Below are positions 8,612 to 16,565 of a stretch of 64,000 nt of DNA, piece by piece. The notes below the pieces were generated by a model, which was not told the origin of the DNA, did not search any database, and saw only the letters and a list, made by a program, of their open reading frames with translations. Positions within the stretch are counted from its first letter, which is position 1. Each line of letters opens with the position of its first letter. The translations under genes and the position numbers were made by a program. The DNA is from Acetobacteraceae bacterium (lineage in GTDB: Bacteria; Pseudomonadota; Alphaproteobacteria; Acetobacterales; Acetobacteraceae), in NCBI GenBank assembly GCA_031291725.1, contig JARLIM010000020.1, positions 62,001-126,000 of the forward strand. Direction: 5' to 3'.

Positions 8612-9028
8612 TTGGAGCATTTCACCCCAGTCTCCGCCCTCATTGGCGGTGCATTGATTGGCTTGTCCGCCACCCTGCTGTGGCTGGCAAATGGGCGTAT
8701 CGCCGGGATCAGCGGCATTCTCGGCAGCCTCTCCTCGCCAAGCGGTGAGGCGGGCTGGCGGCTGGCCTTTCTGGTGGGGCTGATTGCCGCGCCGCTGCTC
8801 TACACCCTCTTCACTGGGCATGCGCCGCAGATCAGTATGCCGCAGAGCCCCCCATTGCTGATCGGCGCGGGATTGCTGGTCGGCTTCGGCACGCGGCTTG
8901 GCTCAGGCTGCACCAGCGGGCATGGCGTTTGCGGTCTGGCCAGACTCTCGCCGCGCGCGATTGCCGCCACGCTGACGTTCATGGCGACGGCCTTTGCCAC
9001 CGTCTATCTCACCCACCACATGCTGTGA
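8612..9028 (+). CDS. YeeE/YedE-family sulfur transporter half (PmpA-like)
   Basis: 138 residues, TTG start at 8612, three bases after the regulator stop. About four hydrophobic helices. It carries the family signature GSGCTSGHGVCG near residues 97-108, with conserved cysteines thought to handle thiosulfate or related sulfur ions in the YeeE/TsuA family. It pairs with the next gene as two half-size membrane proteins, the arrangement of PmpA/PmpB. A role in moving sulfur compounds under sulfide stress is inferred from family and regulator. Confidence 0.8.
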   Translation: MEHFTPVSALIGGALIGLSATLLWLANGRIAGISGILGSLSSPSGEAGWRLAFLVGLIAAPLLYTLFTGHAPQISMPQSPPLLIGAGLLVGFGTRLGSGCTSGHGVCGLARLSPRAIAATLTFMATAFATVYLTHHML

Positions 9029-9035
9029 GGACGCA

Positions 9036-9479
9036 ATGATGAACCGCAATGCCCTGGTTCTGATGGCCGCCCTGGCCACAGGCGTGATCTTTGGTCTCGG
9101 CCTGATGATTTCCCAGATGATCAACCCGGCCAAGGTCATGGGCTTTCTTGACCTTGCTGGAGACTGGGACCCGAGTCTGATCCTGGTGATGGGCAGCGCG
9201 ATGGCCGTGACCACGCTGGGCGTGATGATCGGCAAGCGCCGCCATCAACCGGCCCTTGTGCCGCATTTCAGCCACCCCACCACGAAAATCATCGACCTGC
9301 GCTTGGTTGCCGGAGCCGCGATTTTCGGCATCGGCTGGGGGTTGGCGGGATTCTGCCCTGGCCCCGCCCTGATGAACCTTGTCTATGGTGGCGCGGCCGC
9401 GGCGATGTTCGTATCGGCGATGCTGGCCGGAATGTTCATCTTCAATGTCGCCCAGGCGCATTTCCTGCACCGTGGATAA
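9036..9479 (+). CDS. YeeE/YedE-family (DUF6691) sulfur transporter half (PmpB-like)
   Basis: 147 residues from the ATG at 9036, seven bases after the previous stop. Four predicted membrane helices and the family motif GWGLAGFCPGPAL around residue 100, with a single conserved Cys matching the second half of full-length YeeE. It probably forms one unit with the preceding gene under control of the persulfide-sensing ArsR protein. The substrate is not proven. Confidence 0.8.
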   Translation: MMNRNALVLMAALATGVIFGLGLMISQMINPAKVMGFLDLAGDWDPSLILVMGSAMAVTTLGVMIGKRRHQPALVPHFSHPTTKIIDLRLVAGAAIFGIGWGLAGFCPGPALMNLVYGGAAAAMFVSAMLAGMFIFNVAQAHFLHRG

Positions 9480-9484
9480 TCGTC

Positions 9485-11026
9485 TCACGCAGCGCTCTTA
9501 TCCGCCCGGAAATCTTTGATATCCCTAAATGTCAGCCCCGGATTCAGCTCTGTCGTCCGCCGCATCATGAAGGCGGAGCTGGCCATATAGACCGGGTCGC
9601 CATCCACGTCGTCGGCCATGTTGGAGCGGTTTTCCGAGGCGAATTTCTCGATCGCCGCACGCTCGCCATACATCCAGCGCGCCAACTGATACGGCGTGTT
9701 GTCGAAGCTGATCGGCACGCCATATTCCCCGGCCAGCCGGGCTTGTAGCACGTCCAGCTGCAAGGTGCCGACCACGCCCACCATCGGCTGTGAGCCGTCT
9801 TGCGGGCGGAACAGCTGCACCACGCCTTCCTCGGCGAGTTCCTGCAAAGCCTGACGCAGCTTCTTGGCCTTCATCGCATCCTTGATCTGCACGCGACGCA
9901 GAATTTCCGGCGCGAAATACGGCACGCCGACGAAGTTGATGTCTTCCACTTCCGACAGCGTGTCGCCAATGCGCAGCGTGCCATGGTTGGGAATGCCCAC
10001 CACGTCGCCCGCATAGGCTTCATCGGCAATCTGGCGGTCACGCGCGAAGAAGAATTGCGGCGCGTGCAGCGGGATCAGCTTGCCGGTGCGCACCTGCTTC
10101 AGCCGCATGCCGCGCATCAGCTTGCCCGAGCAGATCCGGGCAAAGGCGATGCGGTCGCGGTGGTTGGGGTCCATATTCGCCTGAATCTTGAACACCAGCG
10201 CCGTCAGATTGCTCTCCGACGCCTCCACCACCCGCGTATCGGCCGGCTGCGCACGCGGGCGCGGGCCGTATTCGGCCAGACCGTCCAGCAGATCCTCCAC
10301 GCCGATATCCTTGATCGCCGAGCCGAAAAACACCGGGGTAAGATGGCCCGCGGCGAATGACTCAAGCTCGAATTCCGGCAATGCCCCACGCACCAGTTCC
10401 AACTCCTCATCCATCGCGATCAGGCGCGGATCGGATTGCGGCAACGGCGCGGTCAGGCGATAGCTGTGCTTGCGCAGATCGTAGGTGCCGGCGAAATCCT
10501 GCCCACGCCCCACCGGCCATGTCACCGGCGCCGTATCCAGCGCCAGGGAAGACGACACCTCATCGAGCAGATTGAACACGTCCTGACTGTCACGGTCCAT
10601 CTTGTTGATGAAGGTCAGAATCGGGATGTCGCGCAGGCGGCAGATTTCGAACAATTTGCGCGTGCGCGCCTCGATGCCCTTGGCGGCATCGATCACCATC
10701 ACGGCGGCATCCACGGCCGTCAGCGTGCGATAGGTGTCTTCCGAGAAATCTTCATGGCCCGGCGTGTCGAGCAGGTTGAAGACGCAATCCTTGAACTCGA
10801 ACGTCATCACCGAGGTGACGACGGAGATGCCACGATCGCGCTCAATGCCCATCCAATCCGACCGCGTGCGGCGCCGTTCGCCCTTGGCGCGCACATTGCC
10901 CGCCAACTGAATGGCACCACCGGCCCGCAGCAGGCGCTCGGTCAGGGTGGTTTTGCCCGCATCGGGGTGAGAGATGATGGCGAAGGTGCGACGGCGCGCG
11001 ATTTCGGTGGAAGTGTCGGTGCTCAT
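9485..11026 (-). CDS. prfC: Peptide chain release factor 3 (PrfC)
   Basis: 513 residues, normal RF3 length. The G domain starts RRTFAIISHPDAGKTTLTE (P-loop SHPDAGKT), followed by DTPGHEDFSEDTYRTL (G3) and FINKMDRD (G4). The central and C-terminal domains follow, with GVVGTLQLDVL. RF3 is the GTPase that removes RF1/RF2 from the ribosome after peptide release. It stands alone and converges with the sulfur-transport genes, leaving only 5 bases between stops. Confidence 0.97.
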   Translation of the reverse strand: MSTDTSTEIARRRTFAIISHPDAGKTTLTERLLRAGGAIQLAGNVRAKGERRRTRSDWMGIERDRGISVVTSVMTFEFKDCVFNLLDTPGHEDFSEDTYRTLTAVDAAVMVIDAAKGIEARTRKLFEICRLRDIPILTFINKMDRDSQDVFNLLDEVSSSLALDTAPVTWPVGRGQDFAGTYDLRKHSYRLTAPLPQSDPRLIAMDEELELVRGALPEFELESFAAGHLTPVFFGSAIKDIGVEDLLDGLAEYGPRPRAQPADTRVVEASESNLTALVFKIQANMDPNHRDRIAFARICSGKLMRGMRLKQVRTGKLIPLHAPQFFFARDRQIADEAYAGDVVGIPNHGTLRIGDTLSEVEDINFVGVPYFAPEILRRVQIKDAMKAKKLRQALQELAEEGVVQLFRPQDGSQPMVGVVGTLQLDVLQARLAGEYGVPISFDNTPYQLARWMYGERAAIEKFASENRSNMADDVDGDPVYMASSAFMMRRTTELNPGLTFRDIKDFRADKSAA

Positions 11027-11117
11027 GGCGGGGGGTATAGCCGCACCGGAGACGCAATAGAAGCGCGCTTGCCGAGCATCACATCGTCATTGCGGCAGAT
11101 AGCAGGCGGCAGTCGCC

Positions 11118-11192
11118 GGGCGGCAAGGCGCCGCGTCATCCGCCATTGCCCGGCTTGCGGAACAATGGCGCAGACGCGGCGCTCTGCCGCCC
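11118..11192. repeat. 75-base nested palindrome downstream of the peptide-binding protein gene
   Basis: An outer 20-base pair of arms (11118-11137 and 11173-11192) matches at 18 of 20 positions, and an inner perfect 8-bp pair CGCCATTG/CAATGGCG (11141-11148, 11163-11170) lies inside it. The element is just downstream of the leftward gene ending at 11209 and upstream of prfC. It could act as a terminator or be a member of a dispersed palindromic repeat family. The rest of 11027-11208 shows nothing else. Confidence 0.7.
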
Positions 11193-11208
11193 TACAACAG
11201 ACAAGCGA

Positions 11209-12777
11209 TCAGTGAACGTTCACCCAGCGCATGAAGATGCGGTTATCGGCGGGCTGCACGATGTCCACATTCTTCTTCGCCGCCCAGACGATGGTCTGCT
11301 GATGCAGTGGGATCGAACCGTAATCCTCCTGCACGCGGCGCATCGCGTCATCAACTTCCGCCTGACGCTTCACCGGGTCGAGTTCGGTGGCCATCGCCTC
11401 GATGTCGGCATCGACATCTTTGTTCGAATAGCCGCCATCGTTGCCCAGGCCGCCACCATTGACGCCGCGCGTCTCGATCAACTGCTTGAGCGCGTTGTGA
11501 GCGTCATAGGTGTCCGGCGTCCAACCGAGCAGATAGAAGCTGGTCTCGTAACGCGGATAGCCCACCTCGGCGAAGAACTTCGTCTTGGTGCGGGCATAGA
11601 CTTCCACCTTCACGCCCACCTTGGCCATCATCGAGGCTATGGCGGTGCAGATCGCTTCGTCGTTGACGTAGCGGTCATTGGGACAATCGAGCGTGATCGA
11701 GAAGCCATTCGGATAGCCAGCCTCGGCCAGCAGCGCCTTGGCCTTCGCCGGATCGGCCTTCGGACGCTTGTTCAAAGCCGCGTTGAAGCCACCATTGCCT
11801 TCGCCGAACAACTCATAAGTGGGCCTGGCTTGGCCGCGCATGACCACTTTGGTGATCAGATCCTCATCGATGGCCAGCGTGAAGGCTTCGCGCACGCGCT
11901 TGTCTTTCAGCGGGTTCTTGCCCTTGACGCTGGATTTCAGCAGCTCATCGCGGGACTGGTCCATGCCCAGATAAATCGTGCGCAGTTCCGGCCCCTGGAT
12001 CAGCTTCAGCTTCGGATCGGCGGCTATGCGCTGCATGTCCTGGATCGGCACGGAGTAGATCATATCCACTTCGCCCGACAGCAGGGCGGCCACGCGGGTT
12101 GGATCTGATGCAATGACATCAAACTCGAACCGGTCGAGATTGTGTTCGGCCTTGTCCCACCAGGTCGGGTTTTTTTCCATGATGGTGCGGCGGTCTGCCT
12201 CACGCGAGACCAAGCGGAATGGCCCAGTGCCCATTGCAGTGCGCAGAGCCGCGTTTTCGTTGGTGCCGACAATCGCCGGTTCCTGCGAATTATTGGCGTT
12301 GCACCACGCTTCGCTCATCACCACCATCGACACCAGCTCGGACAGCAGCAGCGGGTCCGGCCCCTTGGTTTCGACATCGACGGTGAGATCGTCAACTTTG
12401 CGGATTTCCTTCACCGACGCCACGGTGTCGGCCAGCTGGGACGATTTGGATTCAATGCGTTTGAAGGTGAACACCACATCCGATGCGGTGAAGGGCGTGC
12501 CATCCTGCCACTTCACACCCGGACGCAGATGGAAGCGCCACACGGTGTTACTCAATTTTTCCCAGTTGGTGGCCAGCGCGGGTTCAATCTGCAACTGCTT
12601 GTTGCGGCGCACCAGACCTTCATAAATGTTGGCGAGCAGCGAGTTCTGCACAGTTTCATTCAGCGTATACGGATCCATTGCCCGCACATCGCCGTTATTG
12701 GCCCATTTGAACTCCGCCGCAGAAGCCGGCAAAGACACTGCCGCCGCCATGACAGCCATCAGAAATCTGGAACGCAT
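11209..12777 (-). CDS. ABC-transporter periplasmic peptide/solute-binding protein (family 5, DppA/OppA-like)
   Basis: 522 residues. A signal peptide (MRSRFLMAVMAAAVSLPASAAEF) is followed by the SBP_bac_5 fold: DPYTLNETVQNSLLANIYEGLV, then WRFHLRPGVKWQDGTPFTASDVVFTFKR. The ATG at 12777 was chosen for the signal peptide; the frame is open further upstream. No permease or ATPase genes adjoin, so it is an orphan binding protein for peptides, nickel-chelates or similar solutes. Its ribosome site lies within a hairpin (see 12785-12808). Confidence 0.9.
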   Translation of the reverse strand: MRSRFLMAVMAAAVSLPASAAEFKWANNGDVRAMDPYTLNETVQNSLLANIYEGLVRRNKQLQIEPALATNWEKLSNTVWRFHLRPGVKWQDGTPFTASDVVFTFKRIESKSSQLADTVASVKEIRKVDDLTVDVETKGPDPLLLSELVSMVVMSEAWCNANNSQEPAIVGTNENAALRTAMGTGPFRLVSREADRRTIMEKNPTWWDKAEHNLDRFEFDVIASDPTRVAALLSGEVDMIYSVPIQDMQRIAADPKLKLIQGPELRTIYLGMDQSRDELLKSSVKGKNPLKDKRVREAFTLAIDEDLITKVVMRGQARPTYELFGEGNGGFNAALNKRPKADPAKAKALLAEAGYPNGFSITLDCPNDRYVNDEAICTAIASMMAKVGVKVEVYARTKTKFFAEVGYPRYETSFYLLGWTPDTYDAHNALKQLIETRGVNGGGLGNDGGYSNKDVDADIEAMATELDPVKRQAEVDDAMRRVQEDYGSIPLHQQTIVWAAKKNVDIVQPADNRIFMRWVNVH

Positions 12778-12784
12778 CGCAACG

Positions 12785-12808
12785 ATCCCCCGTGAGTGAT
12801 TGGGGGAT
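12785..12808 (-). promoter_or_regulatory. Hairpin enclosing the ribosome-binding site of the binding-protein gene
   Basis: ATCCCCC and GGGGGAT form perfect 7-bp arms with a 10-base loop. On the minus strand the second arm GGGGGAT is the only purine-rich ribosome site, about 7 bases before the ATG at 12777. When folded, the mRNA would hide its own ribosome site. Confidence 0.55.
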
Positions 12809-12871
12809 GATAGTCGCGGATCGGATCTGCGCAACAGGCATATCGTCCGAAAAATACGCCCAGACGCCGTG

Positions 12872-13870
12872 TTAGCCCAACAAGCCAATGGCCGGGCGCA
12901 ACCGGCCGACCTCAATGCCGTTCCAATTGACCAATTTCGGACGCATCAAGGCGTGCAGCTTGGCATTTTCCGGCTTGAGAAAGCGGTCCACCAACGCCGC
13001 CGTTGCCACCTCGGCCCCGCGTCCAGCACCGTCACGACATTTCACGGCAATGCCGAGGCCGAGTTCTGGCAGCGCGACGCAGAACACCCCTTCAGCGCCG
13101 GTTTTGCTGAACACGCGCGCCCCCAACGCTTCCATCAAGGCGGTGTCGAACCGGTCTGTGCCGCCCACCATGAACGGATGCGCCGCCACAGCCCGCCGCA
13201 ACCGGGCTGCGGCGCGCGAACGATCCGCCGACAAACCCGCCCCCGTTCCAAATCGGGCGAACGCCAACGCCTGGGCTCGCAACGCAATCGCATAGGTTGG
13301 AATCGAACACCCATCGGTGGCGCGATTGCGCTCATCCAGCTTCGAGCCGCTCACCTCCGCCAGCGCCGCCGTGACGGTCTGCATCGTTTTATGGTCAGGC
13401 CGGATATATCCTGTCGGATCAACGCCGCTGTCACAGGCCAGGCAGATGAAGCCGGAATGCTTGCCCGAGCAATTATTGTTCAGCGCCGTCGGCAGCAGGC
13501 CCTGACGCACCAGCGCCTGCGCACTGGGTTCATATTTCGGCCACTGCACGCCGCATTCCAAACATTCCGGCTCACGCCCCGCCTTGCGCAGCATTGAGGC
13601 GGCGGTTTCGGTATGTTCAAGCTGACCGGAATGCGATGAACAGGCCAGTGCCAGTTCGGCATCGGTCAGCCCCAACCGATCCGCCGCTCCGGTTTCCACC
13701 AATGGCAAAGCGAGCAACGCCTTCACGGCAGAGCGCGGGAAGACGGGTGCTTCGTAATCGCCAAGGCCGAACACCACCCGCCCGGCCGTGTCCACCACCA
13801 CTGCCGCACCTGCATGGGTCGATTCCACCCAGTCACCGCGTGTGACTTCGACCAGCACTGCATCCGTCAT
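12872..13870 (-). CDS. L-asparaginase II (AnsA/Rhizobium etli type)
   Basis: 332 residues from the ATG at 13870. It matches the asparaginase_II family (pfam06089), unrelated to E. coli AnsA/B. Characteristic blocks are FPRSAVKALLALPLVE, ACSSHSGQLEHTE, NNNCSGKHSGFICLA and DGCSIPTYAI. The family hydrolyses L-asparagine to aspartate and ammonia. No partner genes are nearby; it follows rpsD on the same strand but an intervening terminator separates them. Confidence 0.88.
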   Translation of the reverse strand: MTDAVLVEVTRGDWVESTHAGAAVVVDTAGRVVFGLGDYEAPVFPRSAVKALLALPLVETGAADRLGLTDAELALACSSHSGQLEHTETAASMLRKAGREPECLECGVQWPKYEPSAQALVRQGLLPTALNNNCSGKHSGFICLACDSGVDPTGYIRPDHKTMQTVTAALAEVSGSKLDERNRATDGCSIPTYAIALRAQALAFARFGTGAGLSADRSRAAARLRRAVAAHPFMVGGTDRFDTALMEALGARVFSKTGAEGVFCVALPELGLGIAVKCRDGAGRGAEVATAALVDRFLKPENAKLHALMRPKLVNWNGIEVGRLRPAIGLLG

Positions 13871-13900
13871 GTCCGTCTCCCGCTTCCACCGTTTCGGCAA

Positions 13901-13934
13901 AGAAAAACCCGCCGCACACAGGGTGCAGCGGGTT
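13901..13934 (-). terminator. Rho-independent terminator of rpsD
   Basis: On the minus strand ACCCGC and GCGGGT arms (13928-13933 and 13907-13912) flank a 15-base loop and are followed by TTTTCTTT. It lies about 40 bases after the rpsD stop. Confidence 0.8.
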
Positions 13935-13952
13935 TGCCGTAAAGGCCAGTGG

Positions 13953-13968
13953 CGCGCTGATCAGCGCG
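13953..13968. repeat. Perfect 16-bp palindrome between rpsD stop and its terminator
   Basis: CGCGCTGATCAGCGCG reads identically on both strands, ending 8 bases from the rpsD stop. It could add an mRNA-protecting stem upstream of the terminator or bind a dimeric protein; function unknown. Confidence 0.6.
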
Positions 13969-13975
13969 AGTAGAA

Positions 13976-14578
13976 TTACACCACCAGGTTCGGCTCCATC
14001 TGCACCGGATACGGCACATCCGACAGCTTCGGAGCGCGCACGAAGCGGCCCTTCATGGCGCGGTGATCAACTTCAACATATTCCGGCACATCGCGTTCGT
14101 TGCTCTGCGTGGCATCCAGCAGCGCGACCATCTGCTTGGACTTCTCGCGCACTTCGATCACGTCGTTGTCCTTCACCTGATAGGAAGGAATATTGACGCG
14201 CTTGCCGTTCACCATCACGTGACCGTGGTTGACGAACTGACGCGCGGCGAACGGGGTGATCGCCAGCTTCATGCGATAGATCACCGCATCCAGGCGGCGC
14301 TCCAGCAATTCGATCAGGTTCTCGGAGGTGTCGCCCTTGCGGCGCACGGCCTCGAAATAATACTTGCGGAATGCCTTCTCGCCGATGTTGCCGTAATAGC
14401 CCTTGAGCTTCTGCTTGGCCATCAGCTGAATGCCGAAATCGGTCGGCTTGCCCTTGCGGCGCTGACCGTGCTGGCCCGGACCGTATTCGCGCTTGGCGAT
14501 CGGCGACTTCGGGCGGCCCCACAGGTTCACGCCAAGGCGGCGATTGATCTTGTACTTACTTTCGGCGCGCTTAGTCAT
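13976..14578 (-). CDS. rpsD: 30S ribosomal protein S4
   Basis: 200 residues. Matches RpsD throughout: [21 protein letters not shown], the alphaproteobacterial form without the N-terminal Cys zinc cluster, then [20 protein letters not shown] and the S4 RNA-binding module [12 protein letters not shown] with [19 protein letters not shown]4 starts assembly of the 16S rRNA 5' domain. It is monocistronic here, as is common in alphaproteobacteria, with its own terminator. Confidence 0.98.
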   Translation of the reverse strand: MTKRAESKYKINRRLGVNLWGRPKSPIAKREYGPGQHGQRRKGKPTDFGIQLMAKQKLKGYYGNIGEKAFRKYYFEAVRRKGDTSENLIELLERRLDAVIYRMKLAITPFAARQFVNHGHVMVNGKRVNIPSYQVKDNDVIEVREKSKQMVALLDATQSNERDVPEYVEVDHRAMKGRFVRAPKLSDVPYPVQMEPNLVV

Positions 14579-14793
14579 GCGCGGACTCCTTTACATATGG
14601 CCGGACCCTTTGGGCTTGACCCTGGGCTTATCGGCCGGTGTACCGGTAGTCTGTAGCGCGCCCCGAACTTCGAAGACGCAAAACAGCGGGCGCGGCGCAC
14701 ACTGGCACCGTCCACGTTCCCGGCAATGGGGCGGCGTTTAGTGATCTGACACACGCTTGTCAAACACGCGGGCAGGCTTTAGCCACGCTTTTC

Positions 14794-15018
14794 ATGATCA
14801 CCAGAGCAGACATCCTCGTTCTCGGCCTCTCCGCTGCCATCATTGGCGGCCTTGTTGGCGGCATATTGCTGTTCGCCGGCATGAGCCTGGTGATGGGCGG
14901 GCAGAATGCCGGCTGGATCGCCATGTTGCTCTCCAGCCCGATCTGCGGTGGCATCGGCTATTGGATGGCCAAGCGGCTGGCCAACAAGCACGGGCTGCTG
15001 GCCTCGAAGAAGCGCTGA
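14794..15018 (+). CDS. Small two-helix membrane protein, function unknown
   Basis: 74 residues. Two hydrophobic segments (about residues 7-31 and 38-57) are followed by a basic tail, KRLANKHGLLASKKR. No family recognised. It lies between rpsD and rmuC, convergent with rmuC with abutting stops. The protein-like composition and clear hydrophobic pattern favour a real gene, but there is no functional evidence. Confidence 0.6.
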   Translation: MITRADILVLGLSAAIIGGLVGGILLFAGMSLVMGGQNAGWIAMLLSSPICGGIGYWMAKRLANKHGLLASKKR

Positions 15019-16461
15019 TCACTCCTCCTCGTCCAATGCCGACGCAATCTCCAGCGTATCGGACAGCCCCAGCACGAGATCTGCCTGCACATTGTCCACC
15101 GCATCGACATTGCGCAATTTGCGGTCGATGGCGCGCTGGCGGATCAGCGTTTTGTCGATGCCGGTGCTGAGATTATCCGCCTGCTTCTTGATCGCCGCCA
15201 ACGCCTCGCCGAACTTGCCCCATTCCAGCTTCACGGCGGCCAGCATCTCGCCGATCTTGCTCGCCTTCTGTTCCAGCGCCAGCGTGGCGTAGCTTACCTT
15301 CAACGTGTGCAGGAACGCCGGCAGCAGGCTCGGGCCCATCACCATCGTGCTGCAATCCCGCCGCACCTGCTCGATCAAGCCCGGAATCCGCGCCACCTCG
15401 GCGAAGAGCGAATCGGAGGGCAAATAGAGAATCGCCACATCCAGCGTGCGCGGCGGGGCGATGTATTTGTCGCGGATCTTGCCCGCCTCCAGCAGCACAT
15501 TGCGCCGCAGTGCCCGACGTGCCTCCTCTTCCTCCTCGCGCGAGCCGCTCTCATTGGCCGCGATCAGCCTTGCGTAATCCTCCGTCGGGAATTTGCTGTC
15601 GATCGGCAGCCAGGCATGCTGCCCGTCGCGTCCCGGCACGCGCAGGGCGAATTCCACCACATCACGGCTGCCCTCGCGCAATTGCATGTTCTTCTCGAAC
15701 GCGCCCACCGGCAGCATATCGGTCAGCATCGCCTCCAACTGCGCCTCGCCCCAACCGCCGCGCGATTTCACATTGGAGAACAGGCGCTTCAGATCGCCCA
15801 CCTCACCCGCCACATTCTGCACCTGCCCGATGGCCTGCTGCACGGCGGTCAGCTGCTCCTGCAGATTGGCGAAGCTGTCGCGCAATTGTTTCTCAAGGGC
15901 AGCCTGCAGCTTCTCATCCACCGCCTGCCGCATCTCGTCGAGCTTCTTCTCATTGCCCGCCCGCATCGCCTCCAGCCGCTCGGCCACCTGGGTGCGCAGC
16001 TTCTCCTGTTCGTCGCGCAGCGAGACATCCAGCGCCGCCATCTGCAGGCGGAAAGCGCCGAGCACCTCCTTGATCGCCGCACTGCCATCCTGTGCCGTCT
16101 TATCGGCCTGGGCCAGACGCTCCTTCTGCTGTTCGCCGAACTCGGCCAGCGAGCGGCCGATGGTCTCGCGCTGCACGCGACCAAAGCTCTCCAAACTCTC
16201 CGCCTGGGCGCGCAACCCAGCCTGCACCCTGTCGAACGCCGCCTCCAGCCCGGCACGGGTGCCGGTGGCAATCTCCTGCCGCAACGCGCGGTCAAGATCG
16301 TTGATCAGACCGCGCAGGCTTTCCTGATCGTCATGCAACCGCCGCTCCAACGCGGCAGCGCGGGCGGATTGCTGAATGGCGAGCACAACCAAGATCAGCG
16401 CCAGAAACACGGCCAGCCCGGCTGCCGATGCCGCCAGCATGTCCGGTGAGAAATGTGTCAT
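15019..16461 (-). CDS. rmuC: DNA recombination protein RmuC
   Basis: 480 residues from the ATG at 16461. One N-terminal membrane helix ([16 protein letters not shown]) is followed by a long coiled coil (~residues 40-210, rich in Arg, Glu, Gln), then the conserved RmuC nuclease-like domain with [30 protein letters not shown] and [22 protein letters not shown]. RmuC limits inversion at short repeats and is placed in a PD-(D/E)XK-like superfamily. An upstream in-frame ATG would add 31 unconserved residues overlapping the chemoreceptor promoter. Confidence 0.93.
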   Translation of the reverse strand: MTHFSPDMLAASAAGLAVFLALILVVLAIQQSARAAALERRLHDDQESLRGLINDLDRALRQEIATGTRAGLEAAFDRVQAGLRAQAESLESFGRVQRETIGRSLAEFGEQQKERLAQADKTAQDGSAAIKEVLGAFRLQMAALDVSLRDEQEKLRTQVAERLEAMRAGNEKKLDEMRQAVDEKLQAALEKQLRDSFANLQEQLTAVQQAIGQVQNVAGEVGDLKRLFSNVKSRGGWGEAQLEAMLTDMLPVGAFEKNMQLREGSRDVVEFALRVPGRDGQHAWLPIDSKFPTEDYARLIAANESGSREEEEEARRALRRNVLLEAGKIRDKYIAPPRTLDVAILYLPSDSLFAEVARIPGLIEQVRRDCSTMVMGPSLLPAFLHTLKVSYATLALEQKASKIGEMLAAVKLEWGKFGEALAAIKKQADNLSTGIDKTLIRQRAIDRKLRNVDAVDNVQADLVLGLSDTLEIASALDEEE

Positions 16462-16565
16462 CGATGTCTCCTGTGGCTGGCACTGCGTACGCACAAATCG
16501 TGTCGCGTCAATCTTTTGGTGATTTTTCACGCGTACACTGCGCGCCAGCATCAAAGGATCGCATC

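Noticed and set aside
14579..14793. Possible tRNA or leader RNA in the rpsD upstream spacer
   Set aside because: No cloverleaf, anticodon arm or CCA-type end could be drawn; only short GC-rich stems were seen.
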